Assembly (NCBI GenBank): GCA_938074565.1
Contig: CALJEQ010000009.1
Coordinates: 1-64,000, forward strand
Length of the DNA: 64,000 bases
DNA from: an uncultured Alkaliphilus sp.
GTDB lineage: Bacteria; Bacillota; Clostridia; Peptostreptococcales; Natronincolaceae
Direction: 5' to 3'
The position numbers were made by a program, and so were the translations under genes. Positions 1 to 7,684 of this stretch are shown piece by piece (the first letter of the stretch is position 1; every line of letters begins with the position of its first letter). Below the pieces are notes generated by a model, which was not told the DNA's origin, did no database searches, and saw nothing but the letters and a program-made list of their open reading frames with translations.

Positions 1-33
1 TCGGGATAATGGTGTATCATTAGAGTAGTCCAT
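1..33 (-). CDS. Possible 5' end of a gene running off the window
   Basis: Reading leftward, an ATG at 33 follows a good ribosome site (AGGAAGGTG, six bases upstream) and opens a frame of eleven codons (MDYSNDTPLSR) that leaves the window. Eleven residues are too few to identify a family. The start region can also pair with sequence at 94-102 (hairpin entry). The call rests on the ribosome site and the open frame only. Confidence 0.3.
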   Translation of the reverse strand, partial: MDYSNDTPLSR

Positions 34-109
34 AGTGTGCACCTTCCTGTAATTGGTTATTTTGTGGTGATCTAATTATATTACAGTTTGGTCCACTATG
101 GATTTTTTT
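29..109. other. 9-bp inverted repeat with long loop, one arm over a start codon
   Basis: TCCATAGTG at 29-37 is complementary to CACTATGGA at 94-102, which is followed on the + strand by seven T residues (103-109). On the + strand this looks like a weak terminator with an overlong loop. On the - strand the same pairing would cover the ATG of the leftward gene and could mask it. The sequence does not decide between these. Confidence 0.3.
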
Positions 110-191
110 CTATTAGTTCAATTTAATTATACAATGAAGCAGAATGATTAAATAAAAAAGAGACAAAATAAATAGAAAGGAAGGTGATTAA

Positions 192-1217
192 ATGGATTTA
201 TGGCAACCCCATCGGGTTTACTTTGAGCCAGCTGCAAAAGATACAACAGTTGGAAAAAGAGTACAACAGTATTGTAAAGAAAATAATATTCCTATTTTAG
301 AGACTACTTCCCATAATCAAGTAAGGGGCATACCAGGAGAAGATGAAAAAGCTAAGTACGCAGCCGCTAAGAAAACATTAATCGTTGGTATGAAAAGAAG
401 CTTAAAGTTTGATGTTTGTAGACCATCGGCAGATTATCAATTTTCACTAATGACCAATTGTCCAGGAACCTGTGAGTATTGCTACTTGTTTACAACACAA
501 GGTAAAAAACCTTATGTTAGAGTTTATGCCAATTTAGATGAGATATATGATACCATCGACAAATATATAGAGAAAAAGCTACCCCATGCTACTGTGTTTG
601 AAGCTGCCAGTACAGGTGACCCACTGGGGGTAGAACATATAACAGGTAGTTTAAGGGATACAATTATTCATTTTGGCGAGTTGCCAAAGGGTAAGTTAAG
701 GGTGGTAACTAAGTATTCAAATGTAGATAGTCTATTGGATATACCCCATAATAATAATACCCGATTTAGATTTAGTATTAACTCTAATTATGTAATAAAA
801 AATTTTGAACACAATGTATCAAACTTATGGGATAGATTAAGGGCAGCAGGGAAAATGGCTAAGGCAGGGTATCCTTTAGGTTTTATAATAGCCCCCATAA
901 TATTACATGAAAACTGGAAACAGGAGTACAAAGAGTTAATAGATGAACTACATCATCAGATTGGTTTTGAAGAAAAAAGTTTTGTTACCTTTGAACTGAT
1001 ACAACACCGTTTTACTATGAATGCAAAAAATATTATAGAAGAGCGATACCCCAATAGTAAATTGGAGATGGATCCAGAAAAAAGGCTTAAAAAGTGGGGT
1101 AAATACGGTAAAGTAAAATATGTTTATCCAAAGGATGAAGCTCAAGAAGCGAAGGAGTATATATCAAATTTAATACAAGAAAAATTTCCCCACGGGCATA
1201 TTCAATATTTTACTTAG
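192..1217 (+). CDS. splB: Spore photoproduct lyase (radical SAM), variant lacking the usual donor cysteine
   Basis: 341 residues, the usual length for SplB, which repairs 5-thyminyl-5,6-dihydrothymine in germinating spores using an S-adenosylmethionine radical. The iron-sulfur cluster triad is C90, C94 and C97 in CPGTCEYCY, with the flanking tyrosines Y96 and Y98 also present. Family blocks ETTSHNQVR (residues 37-45), TRFRFSIN, GYPLGFIIAP, FELIQHRFT and KWGKYG are all recognisable, so this is SplB rather than a general radical SAM enzyme. One key residue differs: the cysteine of the family block FEASCTSD, the hydrogen donor in B. subtilis SplB (C141), is serine here (S140, in FEAASTGD). The start at 192 has AAGGAAGGTG just upstream. 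No splA-like gene is adjacent. Forespore expression is expected, but no clear promoter could be assigned. Confidence 0.92.
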   Translation: MDLWQPHRVYFEPAAKDTTVGKRVQQYCKENNIPILETTSHNQVRGIPGEDEKAKYAAAKKTLIVGMKRSLKFDVCRPSADYQFSLMTNCPGTCEYCYLFTTQGKKPYVRVYANLDEIYDTIDKYIEKKLPHATVFEAASTGDPLGVEHITGSLRDTIIHFGELPKGKLRVVTKYSNVDSLLDIPHNNNTRFRFSINSNYVIKNFEHNVSNLWDRLRAAGKMAKAGYPLGFIIAPIILHENWKQEYKELIDELHHQIGFEEKSFVTFELIQHRFTMNAKNIIEERYPNSKLEMDPEKRLKKWGKYGKVKYVYPKDEAQEAKEYISNLIQEKFPHGHIQYFT

Positions 1218-1268
1218 AAAAATCTATTGAAATATAGACTAAATTAATTTTAAAATGTGGAGGGTTTT

Positions 1269-2390
1269 ATGGAACAAAAAAGAATATTAATTTTAACAGC
1301 ATCTATAGGTTCGGGTCATGATGAAGTTGCCAAAACAATAGGTCATAAACTACTTGAAAAAGACCAACAGATACAAATAAAAATAATAGACTTTATGCAG
1401 ATACTACACCCCTCCATAAGTAAGCTAATAATAAGTAGTTATCTAAAAATGATAGGTTTGTTTCCTAGTTGGTATCATTACCTGTATCAGTGGACTATGA
1501 AAATTAATTCAAATAATAAGGTAAAGGACATAATTAGTTATCGTTATCAGAAAAAATTATTACAGGTGCTAGATGAATTTAAACCCTGTTTAATTGTTTT
1601 TACTAATCCATTTCCTTTATCTATTGCAATATCCCTTAAAAAAAAAGGTATGCTAAAGGCTAAAACCGCCACTATTATCACCGACTATACAGCTCATTCG
1701 GTATGGATGGATGGGTTGGTAGACTATTATTTTGTAGGAAGTCATCAACTAAAAAAAGACTTAATAAGGGAAGGAATACATGAAGATCGAATTATTATAA
1801 CTGGTATTCCTGTTCATTATAAATTTATGCAAAAAGTAGATCAAATACAAATCGCTAATCAGTATCAAATCGAACTAACAATACCTACCTTGCTAATAAT
1901 GGGGGGAGGCTTAGGATTAGGCCCTATTGAAGAAGTTATAAATATAATACAAGAAGTCAATATGCCTCTACAGATATTGGTGGTGACAGGAAGAAATGAA
2001 GAATTAAAAAAAATATTAACTGAAAAAATATATAATAAAAAACATTTAATAAAAATATTTGGTTATGTTGATAATGTAAATGAACTAATGGATGTGTCTG
2101 ATTTATTAATCTCAAAAGCTGGTGGTTTAACCATGACAGAAGCCATGAATAAAGAACTACCAGTTTTGATTGTAAACCCTATACCAGGTCAAGAGGAAGT
2201 CAACGCAAGCTTCTTTTCAAAGATAGGTACGGCAATATGGTTACAACAACTACAAGATATAAAATTGGTTATTCAAGAACTTCTATATAATAATCCGTTA
2301 AAACTAAAGGAAATGAAGGATAAATGCAAAGAATACAAAAGACCCAGAGCTGTAGAGATAATATGTAAAGTTATCTATGCAGAGTTATAA
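1269..2390 (+). CDS. MGDG-synthase-type glycosyltransferase (GT28 family)
   Basis: About 373 residues. The N-terminus (ILILTASIGSGHDEVAKTI) is the MGDG-synthase N-terminal signature, and the C-terminal half carries the UDP-sugar-binding region of GT28 enzymes (GYVDNVNELMDVSDLLISKAG, then TMTEAMNKELPVLIVNPIPGQEE, quoted in parts). Relatives transfer glucose or galactose to diacylglycerol at the membrane (UgtP/YpfP type); the acceptor here is not determinable. The ATG at 1269 is preferred to the GTG at 1257 because GGAGGG sits just before it and the upstream GTG lies inside that ribosome site. It follows splB by 51 bp and ends before a strong terminator, so the two genes may be co-transcribed. 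Spore-lipid or membrane glycolipid synthesis is inference. Confidence 0.8.
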   Translation: MEQKRILILTASIGSGHDEVAKTIGHKLLEKDQQIQIKIIDFMQILHPSISKLIISSYLKMIGLFPSWYHYLYQWTMKINSNNKVKDIISYRYQKKLLQVLDEFKPCLIVFTNPFPLSIAISLKKKGMLKAKTATIITDYTAHSVWMDGLVDYYFVGSHQLKKDLIREGIHEDRIIITGIPVHYKFMQKVDQIQIANQYQIELTIPTLLIMGGGLGLGPIEEVINIIQEVNMPLQILVVTGRNEELKKILTEKIYNKKHLIKIFGYVDNVNELMDVSDLLISKAGGLTMTEAMNKELPVLIVNPIPGQEEVNASFFSKIGTAIWLQQLQDIKLVIQELLYNNPLKLKEMKDKCKEYKRPRAVEIICKVIYAEL

Positions 2391-2428
2391 TAAAAAATTA
2401 AATAGCCTACTTATTTATTTTAAAACAG

Positions 2429-2482
2429 AAGACTGTAAAGAGGAATGTATAATTCACACGTATCTCTTTACAGTCTTTTTAA
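2429..2482 (+). terminator. Rho-independent terminator after the glycosyltransferase
   Basis: A perfect 14-bp stem (2429-2442 with 2464-2477, AAGACTGTAAAGAG and its complement), a 21-nt loop and a T run at 2476-2482. Confidence 0.85.
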
Positions 2483-2553
2483 ACTGCTTAATTTAAGTTG
2501 TAGTTACGGCAACACCTTTTAATACACTATACAATGTAGATGGTTTAATTTAA

Positions 2554-2952
2554 TTAAAATCCTTTAGATTTAAGCCATACATCGGCTTCCTGCTTGTTTG
2601 AACAATAATACATTTCAAACCCATTAACATCAGTAACACTTCTTTTTAACTGTAATTGAAGTGTCATGCTTTCTAATATTATTGCAGTACATACTTAGCC
2701 GTATTGTCCTAAATAAACCAATGAGTCATTAATCTGGTTTGGTGTTACTTTTGTTGAAACCTTATATTCAGTTAAGTCTCCCAGCATTGCCCATTTCTTT
2801 AGACTAAAGCATTTAGTACTTACTTTCTTACACTCGTCAATATAACGTTGGTAATCTTCTGCTGACCAAGTACCCATTCCTTTATAAATTATTAAATTTA
2901 TTTTCACATCAACTTCCATTTCTTATTTACCAAAAGCATCTTTAAGTATCAT
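2554..2952 (-). pseudogene. Inactivated ~130-aa conserved protein with two in-frame TAA codons
   Basis: The - strand has an excellent ribosome site (AAGGAGGT) before an ATG at 2952, but the frame stops after MILKDAFGK. The same frame then continues as EMEVDVKINLIIYKG, runs for 75 residues to VYLGQYG, meets a second TAA at the codon ending at 2695, and continues in frame for about 45 residues (ESMTLQLQLKRSV, EADVWLKSKGF) to the natural stop at 2554. No frameshift is needed: removing the two TAA codons gives one 132-codon gene. The residue pattern (LIIYKG, WAMLGDLTEYK, C-terminal WLKSKGF) resembles an uncharacterised clostridial family of about 120 residues, as far as I recall it. A sequencing error at two sites is less likely but cannot be excluded. 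A shorter product could start at the internal ATG (2919) and would lack the C-terminus. Confidence 0.72.
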
Positions 2953-2970
2953 GTTAGACCTCCTTGTTGT

Positions 2971-2990
2971 ATTAGTATACATTAGTATAC
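2971..2990. repeat. Two tandem copies of ATTAGTATAC upstream of the pseudogene
   Basis: ATTAGTATAC is repeated perfectly at 2971-2980 and 2981-2990, followed by ATTA. Read on the - strand it supplies two TGTATACT extended -10-like elements just before the AAGGAGGT ribosome site. It may be a duplicated promoter element or an operator. Confidence 0.5.
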
Positions 2991-3075
2991 ATTAAATAGG
3001 TTATCATGCTGTAACCCTTATTACAATAGGAGTTAAAGGGCATGGAGCTCGAAAGAGTACACCGAAATAAGTTAA

Positions 3076-3140
3076 TTAACACAACCGTAACACTAGATTA
3101 ACTTTTCCTTAACCAACCCTAGTTTCAAAACCAATATAAT
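3076..3140 (+). promoter_or_regulatory. Pho box (PhoP-binding array) and -10 of the pst operon
   Basis: Four hexamers, TTAACA (3076), GTAACA (3087), TTAACT (3098) and TTAACC (3109), are each separated by exactly 5 bp. This gives the 11-bp periodicity of Firmicute PhoP boxes. A TATAAT lies at 3135-3140, with no good -35, as expected for a PhoP-activated promoter. The array lies 85-123 bp upstream of pstS. This predicts induction under phosphate limitation; no phoPR genes are in the window. Confidence 0.85.
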
Positions 3141-3198
3141 AAGACATGTAAGGTTGAGTTATAAAAAAGCTTTTCAAATTGAGAGGAGATAATTAAAA

Positions 3199-4104
3199 AT
3201 GAAAAAAATTGCTATGTTATTGGTACTTATCATGGTGGCTACAGTTGCTTTAGTTGGGTGTGGGTCTGATACTCCAGTAAATGAAAATACTACAAGTAAT
3301 GGTAGTGAAGCTGTAGAGGTTAATAATGAGGTAGATTTTAACAAGTTAGTGCAAGTTAAAGGGTCTGATACAATGGTTAATATAGGACAACAATGGGCGG
3401 AAGTATTTATGGATGAAAACCCACAAGCACAAATAGCAGTAACAGGTGGTGGGTCAGGAACAGGAATTGCAGCAATTATTAATGGAACTGCTGACATTGC
3501 CCAATCTTCTAGAGCAATGAAGGATAAAGAGAAGGAAGATGCTGAAGCTAACGGTTATGAATTAACGGAGATTATAGCAGGTAGAGATGGTATTGCTATA
3601 GCAGTTCATAAAGATAGTGGTATTGAAGAAATAACAATGGAACAAATTAAAGACATTTTTACTGGTGTAATTACCAACTGGAAAGAAGTTGGAGGAAATG
3701 ATGCAGAAATTACCCTATATTCAAGAGAATCAAACTCTGGAACCTATGCTTTCTTTAAAGAATTTGTATTGAAAGATGAAGAATATGCACAACATTCAAT
3801 GCTAATGCCTTCTACTGGTGCAATTGTTGAAGGATTAAAACAAGATGTTAACGGAATTGGTTATGTAGGTTTAGGTTATTTAACAGATGATGTAAAGGCA
3901 GTACCTGTAGCTAAAGAAGCTGGTGCTAAATCTTTCTTACCTTCTATAGAGACAATCAACGCAGGTGATTACCCAGTAGCTAGACCGTTATTCTTATATG
4001 TTGCAGGTGAACCACAAGGAGTTATTAAGCTTTATGTAGACTTCATTTTAGGTAGTGGTGGTCAAGCAATAGTTAAGGAAACAGGATTTATTCCTTTAAA
4101 CTAA
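3199..4104 (+). CDS. pstS: Phosphate ABC transporter substrate-binding lipoprotein PstS
   Basis: 301 residues. The N-terminus is a lipoprotein signal peptide with lipobox LVGCG (Cys21), so the mature protein should be anchored outside the membrane. The PBP-like phosphate-binding fold follows, with signature segments KGSDTMVNIGQQWAE, TGGGSGTGIAAIINGTADIA and SRESNSGTYAFFKE, the loops that ligate phosphate in PstS. It captures inorganic phosphate and passes it to PstC/PstA. GAGAGGAGAT supplies the ribosome site. It is the first gene of pstSCAB-phoU. A gap of 210 bp with a 10-bp hairpin separates it from pstC and may allow higher expression of the binding protein. Confidence 0.96.
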   Translation: MKKIAMLLVLIMVATVALVGCGSDTPVNENTTSNGSEAVEVNNEVDFNKLVQVKGSDTMVNIGQQWAEVFMDENPQAQIAVTGGGSGTGIAAIINGTADIAQSSRAMKDKEKEDAEANGYELTEIIAGRDGIAIAVHKDSGIEEITMEQIKDIFTGVITNWKEVGGNDAEITLYSRESNSGTYAFFKEFVLKDEEYAQHSMLMPSTGAIVEGLKQDVNGIGYVGLGYLTDDVKAVPVAKEAGAKSFLPSIETINAGDYPVARPLFLYVAGEPQGVIKLYVDFILGSGGQAIVKETGFIPLN

Positions 4105-4171
4105 TAGTGTATAAGTTAAAGTGAAGTAGTGAAGTAATGTAGTAAATCTTGATAGGTTGTACTTTAAAAGT

Positions 4172-4197
4172 GGATAATCAGTTAATACTGATTATCC
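4172..4197 (+). other. Perfect 10-bp hairpin between pstS and pstC
   Basis: GGATAATCAG (4172-4181) pairs perfectly with 4188-4197 around a 6-nt TTAATA loop. No T tract follows, so it is more likely an RNA-processing or 3'-end stabilising stem for pstS mRNA than a full terminator. Confidence 0.6.
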
Positions 4198-4314
4198 CTT
4201 ACCTATGTATTATCTTTTCTATGGGGATAGAAAAAAAGATAGGACAAATTTAATAAGTGTATAACAGTTATTTTTAATAACCTATGTTTTAATTAGTGAT
4301 AGTGAGGTGTAAAA

Positions 4315-5262
4315 ATGGCAAATGCTCAAGAAATGCTGGTAACACAAGATAAATTCACCCATCGTAAAAACTTGAAGAAGGATATTAAACATAGTTTAGG
4401 AGAGTATATAATAGAAAAAATTATTTTCTGCTTAGGTATTACTTCGGTTATTATTTTTAGTTTAATTTTTCTATTTCTTCTTCGTACAGGATTAACATTA
4501 TTTAGAGATGTCTCATTAAAAGAGTTTTTGTTTAGTAAAAATTGGTTTCCAATTTCTGTAAACCCCCAGTATGGTATTTTACCTTTAGTAGCAGGATCTT
4601 TATTAATAACAGCGGGAGCTATCTTAATATCCGTCCCCATAGGAGTAGGTTGTGCCATCTATATTTCAGAGGTGGCACCACCGAAAACTAAGATGGTATT
4701 AAAAGTAATTATAGAGTTTTTATCAGCAATTCCATCGGTTGTCCTTGGTTTTTTAGGGATTGTTGTACTTGCAAATTGGGTTAGAATAAGCTTTAGTTTA
4801 TCATCTGGTTTTACTGCATTAACAGGTTCTATACTAGTATCATTAATGGCACTTCCAACAATCATTACTATATCTGATGATGCCATCAATGCATTGCCCA
4901 AAGAATATAGAGAAGCCTCTTTAGCTTTGGGAGCAACAAAATGGGAGACTATTATCAATGTATTAGTTCCAGCAGCTTCATCTGGAATTATTGCAGCAAT
5001 TATGTTAGGTATCGGACGTGCCATTGGTGAAACCATGACGGTAATGATGGTTACAGGCAACGCAGCTAAAATTCCAGATACTTTTTTAACATCAGCCAGA
5101 ACAATGACAGCCACCATCGCTGCCGAAATGGGGGATACTGTTAGAAACGGAACCCATTATCATGCCTTGTTTGCTGTTGGAATTGTGCTGTTGATGATGA
5201 CTACCTGTATAAACTTAATAGCAGATTTTGTTCTTAATAGGGCAAGAAAGGAGGGTAGGTAA
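4315..5262 (+). CDS. pstC: Phosphate ABC transporter permease PstC
   Basis: 315 residues with six predicted membrane spans, the first at about residues 37-60. It has the binding-protein-dependent transport EAA loop, [17 protein letters not shown], which contacts the PstB ATPase. Conserved PstC features include the SAIPSVVLGFLGIV span and the GRAIGETMTVMMV segment. It forms the inner-membrane channel with PstA. The ATG at 4315 follows a GTGAGGTG ribosome site. The stop codon is one base before the pstA start, so translation is probably coupled. Confidence 0.95.
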   Translation: MANAQEMLVTQDKFTHRKNLKKDIKHSLGEYIIEKIIFCLGITSVIIFSLIFLFLLRTGLTLFRDVSLKEFLFSKNWFPISVNPQYGILPLVAGSLLITAGAILISVPIGVGCAIYISEVAPPKTKMVLKVIIEFLSAIPSVVLGFLGIVVLANWVRISFSLSSGFTALTGSILVSLMALPTIITISDDAINALPKEYREASLALGATKWETIINVLVPAASSGIIAAIMLGIGRAIGETMTVMMVTGNAAKIPDTFLTSARTMTATIAAEMGDTVRNGTHYHALFAVGIVLLMMTTCINLIADFVLNRARKEGR

Positions 5263-5263
5263 T

Positions 5264-6112
5264 ATGACTAAAAAACAAATTCAAGAAAAAATTGCTTTTA
5301 CAGTATTAACAATGACAATGTTTATGGTGGTTATACCTACCCTTTTGATTATTGGCTATATTATATATAAGGGAATAGGAACTATTAGTTGGGAATTTAT
5401 AACGGCTATGCCTAGAAAAGGAATGAGGGAAGGTGGTATACTCCCTGCCATTGTGGGTACTATTTATTTGGTTATGGGAACAATTATACTTGCTTTACCT
5501 TTAGGGGTAGGTTCTGCCATTTATTTAACTGAATATGCCAAACAAGGGAAAGTAACTAGGTTGATTCGATTAGCAATAATGAATTTAGCGGGGGTTCCAT
5601 CTGTAGTTTATGGTTTGTTTGGACTTGGTTTATTTGTTTACTTTTTAAATATAGGAACATCTATTCTAGCAGGGGCATTGACACTGGCTTGTCTAATATT
5701 ACCCGTTGTTATTACAGCTTCAGAAGAGGCTTTAAAAAGTGTGCCTCAAAGCTATAGAGAAGCATCATTGGCACTGGGGGCAACTAAATTGCAAACAATC
5801 CAAAAGGTTGTACTACCCTTTGCCATGCCTGGTATTTTAACAGGGGCAATCTTAGGCATTGGGAGGGCAGCAGGGGAAACAGCTCCTATATTGTTAACAG
5901 TAGCAGCCTTCTTCCTTCCAAGACTACCAAAATCTATTTTCGATCAAGCAATGGCACTGCCATATCATCTATATATTATATCTACCCAAGTACCCAATAT
6001 GCCACAGGGAATACAGTATGGAACAGCATTAACACTGCTGGGGTTAGTATCTATTTTCTTTATGCTGGCAACTGTTATTAGAATAAAGTTTAAAATGGCA
6101 AATAGAGCTTAA
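5264..6112 (+). CDS. pstA: Phosphate ABC transporter permease PstA
   Basis: About 282 residues, the second Pst channel subunit, with six membrane spans and its own EAA loop ([17 protein letters not shown]). The conserved [16 protein letters not shown] and [15 protein letters not shown] segments identify PstA. The ATG at 5264 is chosen over a TTG at 5228 because AAGGAGG lies 9 bp before it and the upstream reading would overlap pstC by 35 bp. It works with PstC, PstB and PstS for high-affinity phosphate import. Confidence 0.95.
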   Translation: MTKKQIQEKIAFTVLTMTMFMVVIPTLLIIGYIIYKGIGTISWEFITAMPRKGMREGGILPAIVGTIYLVMGTIILALPLGVGSAIYLTEYAKQGKVTRLIRLAIMNLAGVPSVVYGLFGLGLFVYFLNIGTSILAGALTLACLILPVVITASEEALKSVPQSYREASLALGATKLQTIQKVVLPFAMPGILTGAILGIGRAAGETAPILLTVAAFFLPRLPKSIFDQAMALPYHLYIISTQVPNMPQGIQYGTALTLLGLVSIFFMLATVIRIKFKMANRA

Positions 6113-6131
6113 TGGCTTAGGAGGTAATGGA

Positions 6132-6884
6132 ATGTCTAAAATATCAGTTAAAGATTTGAATTTATTTTATGGAGATTTTCAAGCCTTAAAAAATATAACA
6201 CTAAATATAGAAGAGAAAAAGGTAACAGCATTAATTGGGCCATCGGGCTGTGGTAAATCAACCTTTTTACGTAGCCTTAATAGAATGAATGACTTAATTG
6301 ATGGGGTGAAAATTAAAGGTGATTTAAAGTTAGAAGAGCAGGATATTTATCAAAAAGATGTAGATGTTGTGGCACTAAGAAGAAGAGTTGGTATGGTTTT
6401 TCAAAAGCCAAATCCATTTCCTAAATCAATATATGAAAATGTAGCCTATGGTCCAAGAAGATATGGGATTAAAACAAGAAAACAATTAGACGAAATTGTA
6501 GAAAAAAGTTTAAAAAAGGCTGCCCTATGGGAAGAAGTGAAGGATAGACTTAGTAAGTCTGCCTTAGGGCTTTCTGGGGGACAACAGCAAAGGCTATGTA
6601 TTGCTAGAGCCTTAGCAATGGAACCAGAGGTATTATTAATGGATGAGCCAACTTCAGCATTAGACCCTATCGCCACAGCTAAAATTGAAGAATTAATAGT
6701 TGAATTAAAAAAGGAATACACTATTGTAATAGTAACCCATTCTATGCAACAGGCAGCAAGAATTTCTGATGAAACAGCTTTTTTCCTAATGGGAGAAGTA
6801 GTGGAAGTAGACACAACACAAAAAATATTTACAAAGCCTAGAGATAAGAGAACAGAAGATTATGTAACGGGTCGATTCGGTTAA
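6132..6884 (+). CDS. pstB: Phosphate ABC transporter ATP-binding protein PstB
   Basis: 250 residues, the full length of PstB. It has Walker A GPSGCGKS (about residues 36-43), the signature LSGGQQQR, Walker [13 protein letters not shown] and the H-loop VTHSMQQA. The N-terminal [20 protein letters not shown] is diagnostic of PstB among ABC ATPases. It energises phosphate import through PstCA. The ribosome site GGAGGT is 8 bp upstream, and the gene begins 19 bp after pstA in the same operon. Confidence 0.97.
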   Translation: MSKISVKDLNLFYGDFQALKNITLNIEEKKVTALIGPSGCGKSTFLRSLNRMNDLIDGVKIKGDLKLEEQDIYQKDVDVVALRRRVGMVFQKPNPFPKSIYENVAYGPRRYGIKTRKQLDEIVEKSLKKAALWEEVKDRLSKSALGLSGGQQQRLCIARALAMEPEVLLMDEPTSALDPIATAKIEELIVELKKEYTIVIVTHSMQQAARISDETAFFLMGEVVEVDTTQKIFTKPRDKRTEDYVTGRFG

Positions 6885-6908
6885 AGAATAGTTGATGTAG
6901 GGGGTAAA

Positions 6909-7562
6909 ATGATGAGAAATCAATTTGTTAGACAATTAAATGATCTTAATATTAAGTTATTAAAGATGGGAGCAATGGTACAGGAAATAATAGAAGTAGC
7001 AGTAAAAGCACTAACAACACAAAATTTGGAGTTGGCAAGAAAAGTATATGAATTAGATGACGATATAGATAACATAGAGCTAGAGATAGAATTGGAATGT
7101 ATGAATCTTATAGCCCTCCAACAACCTATGGCAAAAGACTTAAGGGTTATTGGTACAGTATTAAAAATCATTACGGACTTAGAGAGAATGGGAGACCATG
7201 CTGTTAATATCGCTAAGGTGGTATTGGAAATAGGAGAAGAACCCTTTGTAAAACCATTAATTGATATACCCAAAATGGCAAAACTAGCACAAGCTATGGT
7301 AAAGAAAAGCTTAGATGCTTTTATGAATGCTGACATAGAGCTAGCTAGAGAAGTTGCCAATGATGACGAAGCAGTAGATGAAATATATGAAAAAATATAT
7401 ACTGAATTAATTAATAAGATGATAGCTGAAAATACCATAGTAAAGCAGGCAACAAATCTCATTTTCATTGGGCGATACCTTGAAAGAATTGCAGATCATG
7501 CCACCAATATTGGTGAAAGGGTTATATTCATTGAAACAGGAGAAAATATAGAAATTAATTAG
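6909..7562 (+). CDS. phoU: Phosphate transport regulator PhoU
   Basis: 217 residues made of two PhoU helical repeats. Each has the metal-binding signature: DLRVIGTVLKIITDLERMGDHAVNIA in the first (quoted only to identify it) and a matching GRYLERIADHATNIGE in the second. PhoU couples Pst status to PhoR signalling and limits excess phosphate uptake. It starts 24 bp after pstB and ends the operon before a bidirectional terminator. Confidence 0.95.
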   Translation: MMRNQFVRQLNDLNIKLLKMGAMVQEIIEVAVKALTTQNLELARKVYELDDDIDNIELEIELECMNLIALQQPMAKDLRVIGTVLKIITDLERMGDHAVNIAKVVLEIGEEPFVKPLIDIPKMAKLAQAMVKKSLDAFMNADIELAREVANDDEAVDEIYEKIYTELINKMIAENTIVKQATNLIFIGRYLERIADHATNIGERVIFIETGENIEIN

Positions 7563-7625
7563 ATATAATATATTTCAATAATAACACAATAAAAAAGTTA
7601 GAAACTTACTAATAAACAAAATAAA

Positions 7626-7660
7626 AAGAACCTAGGGTTATTATTCCCAGGTTCTTATTT
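7626..7660. terminator. Bidirectional terminator between phoU and the FMN-binding gene
   Basis: AAGAACCTAGGG (7626-7637) pairs with CCCAGGTTCTT (7646-7656) with one bulged base. A-rich and T-rich flanks serve both convergent genes. Confidence 0.75.
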
Positions 7661-7684
7661 GTTTTGTATTATTTTAATTATTAA

